Assembly: GCF_007655135.1 (NCBI RefSeq)
Contig: NC_045127.1
Location: 5,270,001 to 5,334,000 of the forward strand
DNA length: 64,000 bases
Direction of reading: 5' to 3'
Source of the DNA: Punica granatum
Lineage: Eukaryota > Streptophyta > Magnoliopsida > Myrtales > Lythraceae
This document shows, piece by piece, positions 57,193-64,000 of the stretch (position 1 is the first letter of the stretch; the number at the start of each line of letters is the position of its first letter). The notes below the pieces were generated by a model that was given only the letters and a program-made list of their open reading frames with translations, made no database searches and was not told the DNA's origin. The position numbers and the translations under genes are program-made.

Positions 57193-57789
57193 ATGACCCG
57201 TCCTTTCAGGTTCCTCGGCGACGGGGGCTCGCCTCCGGCCGCTTCCGACGCCACTTCCAACGGTGGCAGCGCCGACGGTGGCAGCCCCGCCGGCTCCGAC
57301 TTCGTCCTGATCCTGGCCGCCCTGCTCTGCGCCCTCATATGCGTGCTCGGCCTCGTCGCAGTGGCTCGCTGCGCCTGCCTCCGCCGCCCCTCGCAGGCGA
57401 ACCCGGCCGACCCGAAGGCCAACAGGGGCCTCAAGAAGAAGATCCTCCGATCGCTCCCGAAGCTCACGATCGCGCCGGAATCCGCCGCCGGGTTCTCCGA
57501 CTGCGCCATCTGCCTGGGCGAGCTCGCCGTGGGCGACGAGATCCGGGTGCTGCCGCAGTGCGGCCACGCCTTCCACGTGACGTGCGTCGACACCTGGCTC
57601 CGATCTCACTCCTCCTGCCCTTCCTGCCGCCAGATTCTTGCTGCTCCCGCCGCTGCCAGGCGGTGTGAGAAGTGCGGCAGCGTTCCGGCGGCGAGCTCCA
57701 GCGGCGGTGGCGGAGCTGAGGCGGGGGACCCCGTGGACGAGGCAAGGCTGAAGCGCACAGAAGACGACGCCAACAGGTTCTTGCCCTAG
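57193..57789 (+). CDS. RING-H2 finger E3 ubiquitin ligase, ATL family (ATL8/ATL80-like)
   Basis: Intronless 198-aa gene, as is usual for ATL proteins, which are membrane-anchored E3 ligases. One transmembrane segment (about 37-59) follows a Gly/Ser-rich N-terminus. A GLKKK basic stretch is at 79-83. The RING-H2 domain runs from C104 to C145 with all eight ligands: C104, C107, C123, H125, H128, C131, C142, C145, and the W in DTWLRS that contacts E2. The start MTRPFRFL and the end RFLP match the ATL8/ATL80 subgroup as I recall it. The gene is strongly GC-rich compared with the surrounding DNA, common for intronless ATL genes. The long antisense ORFs across it are composition artefacts. Confidence 0.93.
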   Translation: MTRPFRFLGDGGSPPAASDATSNGGSADGGSPAGSDFVLILAALLCALICVLGLVAVARCACLRRPSQANPADPKANRGLKKKILRSLPKLTIAPESAAGFSDCAICLGELAVGDEIRVLPQCGHAFHVTCVDTWLRSHSSCPSCRQILAAPAAARRCEKCGSVPAASSSGGGGAEAGDPVDEARLKRTEDDANRFLP

Positions 57790-58190
57790 CCATCATCCCC
57801 TCTATGGCCATCATCCCCGCAGATTTACCTTCAATTTCTTCACTTCACAAGGGAAATTTGGAGTTTAATTTTCAATTATAATTTTTTTTTTGTTTTTCTT
57901 TCCCGTATATATTTCTTGATTTCAATTTGGGAATTCTTGTAAATATAATATATATATAGCATAGTATGTGTAAGGAGGAAGGAAAATTGATTAATTCAGA
58001 CAAAAATTGTCCTTTTTTTTTTACTGGGTTTTCTTTAGCAGTGAAATTGCGGGCAGTCTCATAGTAGCCTGTGGAATGTTCCGGTGCGATTGGTTTCAGT
58101 ATTGAAATAACTTTAATTTTAATTGTGAAAATGATAAAATATTATGCAGTGTTGACTTAAAGTTAAAAATAAAATTTTTAACATTCACAA
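57790..58190. other. 3' flank of the ATL gene
   Basis: AT-rich, probable 3' UTR and spacer before the hAT-type element; nothing else seen. Confidence 0.5.
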
Positions 58191-58746
58191 CATTGTTATC
58201 AGAATCGGACCGGACCGGCCGGTTCGACCGGTCGGACCGGGAACCGGCACCAAGTCTGGTCCGGTTCGCCTAAAAATCGAAATGGCAGCTTTGAACCGCC
58301 GGACCCATTGAATCGGTCGGTTTTAAGCAAAATTTCATTAAACCGGCCGGTTCTATGGGTTTTTATGGGTTTCCTATTTAATGTAAAAATTGGTTGGTTG
58401 TGTAAGGATTTGAACTCATGACCTCTTACTTTTCATATTAGCATACTACCAACCAAGCTACCACCACTTTTTTGCTCTTTTAACTCTACTTTTAAGTACT
58501 TATTAAAATAAAATATTTATTTTGAAATAAGAAATATTAAATATAGATACTTTCTTATACTATTGTTATATTTCTTTAAAATTATCATACTTTTATCTTA
58601 ATTATCATAATTTTTTTAATAATATGAATATTTATTTTATTTTAAATAAACGAGCGGTCCGACCCATCGAATCCCCGGTTGGACCCATAAACCCATGACC
58701 CCGTACCCCTTCCGGTTCATCATCCGGTCCGGTTCTGATAACACTG
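58191..58746. mobile_element. Non-autonomous hAT-type element (MITE) with tRNA-like interior
   Basis: The 556-bp element is bounded by terminal inverted repeats: CATTGTTATCAGAATCGG at the left and, reversed, CAGTGTTATCAGAACCGG at the right, continuing GACCGG on both sides. It is flanked by an 8-bp direct repeat ATTCACAA at 58,183-58,190 and 58,747-58,754. CA-initial ends and 8-bp target duplications are hallmarks of the hAT superfamily. It has no transposase ORF. The subterminal regions are rich in CCGG/GGTCCG motifs; the centre is AT-rich and contains a tRNA-like segment. Confidence 0.85.
58400..58467 (-). other. tRNA-like segment (A and B boxes) inside the hAT element
   Basis: On the minus strand, tagcttggttgg (58,460-58,449) resembles a tRNA A box/D arm, and agttcaaatcc (58,416-58,406) resembles a B box/T loop, in the right order and about 30 bp apart. 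The anticodon arm is not convincing, so it is a tRNA-derived relic or an internal Pol III promoter rather than a functional tRNA. Confidence 0.5.
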
Positions 58747-58754
58747 ATTCACAA

Positions 58755-61374
58755 TCATATGATGAATATTAACAACTCTATAAATCACTTATTTGGAGCA
58801 TCTTTTTTGGACTTAGCATTAGGGGGCGATCGGTTCGAGTATTGTTGCACCGTAGGAATTGTGAGAAGATCTGACTATAAAATTACCTTTCTTGAATTGT
58901 TGATCGAAATATGAAATTATTGTGTTCGATAAATATATTGAATTATGGACAATGTGATTAATGATATAATATATAATTTATTTCTTTTCGGAGATTAATA
59001 TGTTGGATTAGGGATAAGAATCGAAATTTATTGCCAACCACCAACTGAAAAATCGAATAGAAGACTTCGGACCACATATCGACTTCTACCACTTCGGCTA
59101 CTTTTCTTCGGGAGACTTATAAACTGAAGTACGCACTTCAACTTTAGTAGTCAACTCGGGGCTGTCCCTTTGGCTCGAGAAAGCGATTACAATAGCATAC
59201 TTTGCAACCTGAAACCTGTAAGTTATCACGAAAGTTTCATATTTTCCCTATATTATCAAACCGAACGCATTCTTAGGATGAATTTTTAAAATGAATAATG
59301 TATCTAGAAAATAATTATTTTTTAATACTTTTAAGTAAAAACAATTTGAAATTAAAAAAGAAAAATATAACCCAAAGAATGGAATCGGAGATTGGAGAGG
59401 TGTTGGTATGATGCTAGCAACCACCACCTTGATTAGCAACCACCGCCTTGATGATCAAGGTGGCTCTGTTCACCAACGATCTTGATTAGGGCAATGGTGG
59501 TCGACATCAAGCCATTGATGCTCGCTTCTCCCTCCTATCTCTCTCTTTCTTCAACAAGTAGAGAGGGAGGGACAATCCAGGGCGGTGGAGCCCTTCGCTG
59601 GTCACTACTGCCGCTCTCAGTTCCAATCTTCTCCAAATAGCATCGTTTGGAAATTTTGAAAATAGATGTAAGGGCATTTTTCGATATCACAAGTAAAATA
59701 ATATTCTAATCCGTCATAAGCCGAAGTTCTCAACTGAAATTAGTTTCAAGCTTGCATTTGGTTTTTGAGTTGGATCGTGATCCAACTCAACTTGATTTTA
59801 TAAAATGATTATAAGCGTTGCCAAATATATGTATATGTATATATATATATATGTGAAAATAGATTGTGAATTTATTATAAAAAAGATTGATTATAAAAGT
59901 GGTTAGGAAAAAATATGAATGAGAAATTATTATTAAATGACAAAAAAAGACAAAACAATAATAGTCATATTATTGAATTTGGGGAAGGATAAAATTGGGT
60001 TGGATTATAATTAAAAAAACAAACGGATTTACTAGTGTAATTATATTATATTATATCCTATCTAAACCCGATCCTAATCTCTATTCAGTTGCTAGTAAAC
60101 GCTGGATTGTAAGAATTTCAAGTCCTTGTCCCAGTTCATATCTGCATTGCCGAACACATTTCAGTTCATAATATATGCAACTTGGCGTTACACATGAGAA
60201 ATACAAATTGACATCCGATTAATAATTTCTACCTATATAAGATTGGCTTCACGTAATATAGAATTAAGTATTATCACGTGGTATGGCATTGCATGCTCCC
60301 CTCCCCCCAGTTTAGGCGCAGTGGTTCCACTGGTATGCAGCCTCTTGTTTTCATGGGTCAACTCTCTATGGCTTCCACTTACGTCAACTGAACCCCATCA
60401 ACTTCACTTCGCACAGCTCACCTACCCTTATATAAGATATACGCGATGCAATCGATCATCTTTTTGCTGGTTCGACGACTTATACGCCAGGTAAAGCGAG
60501 AAATATAGAAGCTCCCCGTCCCGAAGAGTTAGTTGGACTTGGGAGGTGACGCCGAGCAGAAACAAATCCATTTTTTAATGCGATTCAAAGTGACAAGTTG
60601 AACTTGATGAGTTACAGATGAGTTCGAAATCAGACTGTTCCATGATTGAGATAAAAGGCTTATGCATAATCTCCAACAAGGGAAAAGGATCAAAGAAAAT
60701 GCATGCAAATGCCTTTAGTAGAAATATACATATACATATATATATATATATATATATATTTACGTATGAGTTAATAATTTGCCTAATCAAGATATCATTG
60801 AAAAATGGAGTTGAGTGGCATCCAAGAAAAGATGACTCACACACACACTGCACACTCCATTCCAATAATTAAAACCACAATCTTCTTTGTGTTGTTTGGC
60901 TTGACCTAACAAAAGGTGGAATCTGTCTCCCCTCTTCCTAATGACAATTTTTAATGCTCGATGGAGACTCCCTTTATTCCTTCTTCTTAGGGGCCATTCA
61001 TTTTGTTAAATTAAATAATTAATGGAGGAAAAATAAAAGAAAATTCCATAGATTATCCCTCAGAATATTCTGTTTAATTTGGTTTAAACTATATAATATG
61101 CTTACATTCCCTTCTCGACAATTCATTGAAAAGATAAAGTTCGCAGTCTCCCGTTGGATATTGTAATTCTTTGATGCGACACTCGGGCAAATGCAAACAG
61201 AAATAAAGTCCAGCAACACCCACCCTGTTGTGGTGCTAAATCTTTATACGTAACCCATAAAATCTTGTTTTTAGTAAAAGAAATTAGACTTTTCCCCCTC
61301 TGTGTTTGGCAACAAAATAGCACAATAATAATAATAATAAAAGAAAAAGTTGGATCCGTATAGGATCGGGGGAT
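58755..61374. other. Intergenic between the hAT element and tRNA-Trp
   Basis: About 2.6 kb, AT-rich, no gene. It contains a MITE-like element at 59,754-60,026, a long TA tract at about 60,733-60,760 and a (TAA)-type microsatellite at about 61,325-61,340. Remaining ORFs are short and without recognisable motifs. Confidence 0.5.
59754..60026 (+). mobile_element. AT-rich MITE-like element, second copy of the family at 30,299-30,610
   Basis: The ends are weakly inverted (gcatttggtttttgag at the left; the right end reversed reads cgtttgtttttttaa, and both arms then carry a ccaac-caa block). The interior matches the reverse complement of 30,299-30,610. No coding capacity; superfamily not determined (Tourist/PIF-like ends are possible). 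Confidence 0.5.
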
Positions 61375-61446
61375 TGAACCCGACGTGAATCGAACACGCA
61401 ACCTTCTGATCTGGAGTCAGACGCGCTACCATTGCGCCACGGATCC
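61375..61446 (-). tRNA. tRNA-Trp (anticodon CCA)
   Basis: 72 nt on the minus strand. The acceptor stem GGATCCG pairs with CGGGTTC (with G-T pairs) and ends in A73. D arm GTGGCGCAATGGTAGCGC; anticodon loop ctCCAga within ctgactCCAgatcag; T arm GTTCGATTC. It has no intron and no encoded CCA tail. Typical nuclear plant tRNA-Trp. Confidence 0.97.
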
Positions 61447-61600
61447 GCTGGTGCTACGTTATGCTTTTCAATAATATTTCAACGGCTGTCTGTTCTGTTC
61501 TCTTTCGCCCCTCTTCCTTCTTCACTTCTTTGCAACGGCAGTGTCGAAGAGAGCAAGCCTTGTAAAACCCTACTCTGGCTTTCCCTAGTAATCTCCCGCC
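61447..61600 (+). other. Probable promoter/5' leader of the MCD1-like gene
   Basis: CT-rich 150 bp between the tRNA and the chosen start codon; no clear TATA box. Confidence 0.4.
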
Positions 61601-63357
61601 ATGACATCGCCGAGGTTCCCAGTTCTCTGTCACCGGGAGATTCCCAGCATCTCGTCGTCGTGGCCGCCATCAATCTGGACCCTCGATTGCCATTCCATTA
61701 CCCCTATTCCGCAGGTACGAGAAAGGCAGACAAACAGACCCCCGTTTGCTCTTTCAAATTTGATGTCTCGTATTCAGTTTGATTCCTCGGAATGCAGGCC
61801 TCGCGTGCGTTCCCTGGGAGGCTAGCTGAGCTCAGAGCGGGATTCGGGATGAAATTGAGCTGGGGGAGGTGGAGCAGCTATCGGGGCAAGCTGAGGAAGA
61901 ACTTCTTCGTGAAGGTAAGTGCCAGTGGCGATCCTGTGACTAGTGAGACCGATTCCGTCCCAAATGAGGCCGTTGGGGCCGGGAAAGGAGACCCTTTCAA
62001 CCATTTCCGAGGAGTTATCAGCTCTCTGCCTCCGGTCGTTTTCGTGGTAAGCTTACCGCTCCTTTTTTGTTATATATATATATATATTTTTGGGGGACTT
62101 CCTTCATCAGTTTGGCTCTGCACGGAACATGTCCTTCGTCGTGTCTTTCTGTTCTTTTGATTCTGTTTATAAGCATGTCTAAAGGATACGGGACTTTGCA
62201 GTTCTAAGTGTTTTGGGCTTCCTGTGTGTGTTCGTGGAAATGTACGAGCTGTGGCTGTTAGCAACTGGTCCCTGTGATAAATTTAGATGCTTGGCGTTGT
62301 CATTCTTTGTGATTTCTGAGATTCCGAGGGTATTCATTGAACTAGTTCTCGGAGTTGCAAACAAAAGATAGACCACAAATTTCGTAATGAAAGCCCTTAA
62401 ACATTGGTTTCTGATTTAAATATCAGCTGAATCAGAATCTGTTTCTTTATGCAATGTTAACTGCCACAGAGTGATTGCAGATGGCCATGTTTCAAGTTTC
62501 TTACCGTTCTTGGACCAGAGTTTTTTTGTTTTTTTTGAATCTCTGTTGCTCATTGCTGTCTGAACTGTTGAAAATAGAGAGTTGTTATAATCTAATGCAC
62601 TTATGGTTTTGCATTCTTAGTCGGTATTCTTGTTTGGGTTTCAGATGAAGAGGAATCCTGGTGCCAATTTTGTGATTGGGTTTTGTATTGCAACTGCAAT
62701 TTTCTTCATTGTTGGAAGGGTCTATGCTGCAAGAAACGCAATGTATGATCGTCCCGGCTCTGTAGCTGATCTCGTCAGGCGTGGCCAGCTGAGATCTGAT
62801 AGAAGAGGCATGTATGATTCTAATACTCCTGTATCTTTTTTCTTCAGCTCATAGCCATGATATATATATATATATATATTACATTTCAAAGGATTTCTGT
62901 GTTGTGATAATTCTATTTCAAATATAGCGGATGATTGGAAATAGTAATTTTAACGAGATATCTCCTCAGCTCTACACCACTCAAATATGAGGATCCATTC
63001 AATAACCCACTAGTCAAGGTCGGTAAGAAAAATTCGACCGTGGAGATGTGCGGGAAAGTTTATCGTCTGGCTCCAGTTACTCTAACCAAAGAGGAGGAAA
63101 CCATCCACAAACGAAGAAGGTCGCGGGCTTATCAGTGGAAAAGGCCCACAATGTTTCTTAAAGAAGGCGATACGATACCTCCTGACGTGGACCCTGATAC
63201 TGTCCGGTGGATTCCTGCTAATCACCCCTTTGCTACCACAGCCAGTGACATTGATGAAGACCTTGCTCAGACCAATGTCTATCAAAAACATGGGGTTCCA
63301 TTCCGTATCCAAGCTGAACACGAGGCGCTGCAGAGAAAGCTGGAAGCATTGCAAAGA
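61601..63357 (+). CDS. MCD1-like chloroplast division-site protein, partial (3' end not resolved)
   Basis: Visible exons: 61601-61714, 61798-62046, 62645-62811, 62970-63357, in phase, giving 306 residues. From memory the conserved core matches plant MULTIPLE CHLOROPLAST DIVISION SITE 1, an inner-envelope protein that helps place the FtsZ ring. Core segments include YEDPFNNPLVKVGKKNSTVE, EMCGKVYRLAPVTLT and RWIPANHPFATT. The N-terminus is Ser/Pro-rich then basic (transit peptide), followed by one membrane segment (FVIGFCIATAIFFIVGRVYA). The start at 61,601 is the ATG in frame with the transit-like region; a later ATG at 61,849 would truncate it. The last visible exon ends at a GTAAGT donor (63,358). 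A short exon at about 63,562 is possible in frame, but I cannot support it, so the C-terminus probably lies beyond the window. Confidence 0.75.
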
Positions 63358-64000
63358 GTAAGTTCCTTTGCCCCTCCATTTCATTGCTTGAACTTTGGAA
63401 AATTTGGGCCTTTTTTTGGTTAGGGAAATAAAATTTTTATTTTTTCTCTTAAAATTTTTTAAGAGAAATGGAATATTGTATAAAAATGCACTCCACTATA
63501 TGTTCTTTTATGAGCACTTTTTTCGAAGTATTAGTTCTTTTCTCATACTCTCCTCCTATAGGAAAAAGGAGAAATGAAGAAAAGAAAAGCTTTGCTTGAT
63601 TCGGCGCTTGCAACCAGCTTTACTTTCTATATCTGCTAGCTTATGCTTGATATATTCTTTCTATCTCCTCTGGGCATTTATAATTCTTTAGGGGAGGTCG
63701 CTGAAGAAGAATATATGAAATTTATTCGGATAATTGTTGTTTTAATGTCTGTTGAAGCCATATTTCCCTGTATGAACTAACAAATTGTCTTTTAATCCCA
63801 GTTTCTCCATCTCTTTCTAAAATTTAAATTATTTGAATCAGTGGTTATGTTCAAATGGTACAATAATTGATTCATGAATATTTGAACCAGTATGATAATA
63901 TAAGCACATAGCATTTGCAACCTGTGAGTATATTTTCTCCAATTCTTAAATTTGAGTTTGTCATTAATGGCTTGTGGATCTTATTGGTATTTTATCTTCA
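63358..64000 (+). other. Intron sequence at the window end
   Basis: AT-rich sequence after the last recognised donor of the MCD1-like gene. A candidate acceptor (ctcctatag, about 63,560) is followed by an in-frame stretch of 26 codons to a stop, not recognisable as the family's C-terminus. Otherwise nothing is seen. Confidence 0.4.

Noticed and set aside
57070..57814. Long antisense ORFs (up to 179 codons) across the ATL gene
   Set aside because: The region is very GC-rich, which lengthens ORFs in all frames. They show no domain, whereas the plus strand encodes a complete RING-H2 protein.
59400..59600. Repeated phrase accaccttgattagcaacc as a gene fragment
   Set aside because: A short local repetition without an open frame or family resemblance.
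63562..63640. Final exon of the MCD1-like gene
   Set aside because: The acceptor and frame fit, but the encoded 26 residues do not resemble the family C-terminus, so I left the gene open-ended.

Overview
This is nuclear DNA from a flowering plant, almost certainly a eudicot. Genes are intron-rich with GT-AG junctions and AT-rich introns. The families seen are plant-specific or plant-typical: GLR, MLO, Gnk2/DUF26, ATL, GH17-X8 and MCD1. I cannot name the species from the sequence. Exon coordinates below were worked out by eye from splice consensus, reading-frame continuity and family conservation.

Layout. (1) About 1-21,930 holds a tandem duplication of a glutamate receptor-like gene (GLR3 type). 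Each copy has six exons, including a 32-nt micro-exon, with nearly the same flanks. The upstream flank of the second copy carries a full-length Tnt1-like Ty1/copia retrotransposon (10,388-15,739) with a 5-bp target duplication; the first copy still has the empty site. (2) 22,138-23,814, minus strand, is a beta-1,3-glucanase with a C-terminal X8/CBM43 domain. (3) About 24,540-33,400 is a birth-and-death cluster of small secreted Gnk2/DUF26 (ginkbilobin-like antifungal) genes: two intact, one interrupted by a stop, two fragments and one promoter without a gene. It is mixed with a repeated AT-rich sequence and a short stretch resembling chloroplast ndhK. (4) 34,596-37,397, minus strand, is a five-exon gene for a 168-aa predicted chloroplast membrane protein, with a 360-bp tandem duplication inside that copies part of an exon. 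(5) 38,582-41,836 is an MLO gene with clade V (powdery-mildew susceptibility) features. (6) 45,136-49,408 is a DHHC protein S-acyltransferase. (7) 49,718-49,789 is tRNA-Asp(GUC). (8) 50,921-54,134 is a second MLO gene of a different clade (III-like). (9) 57,193-57,789 is an intronless RING-H2 ATL ubiquitin ligase. (10) 58,191-58,746 is a hAT-type MITE with a tRNA-like interior. (11) 61,375-61,446, minus strand, is tRNA-Trp(CCA). (12) 61,601 to the window edge is a partial gene resembling the chloroplast-division factor MCD1.

There is no operon logic here; the genes are independent. Several do have defence or calcium-signalling links (GLR, beta-1,3-glucanase, Gnk2 proteins, MLO, ATL), and the defence-type families are the ones locally duplicated. 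I found no CRISPR array and no clearly new multi-gene system. The most unusual items are the Gnk2 cluster with its possible plastid insert, the exon-duplicating repeat in the chloroplast-protein gene, the dated-by-context copia insertion, and the composite hAT/tRNA-like element.
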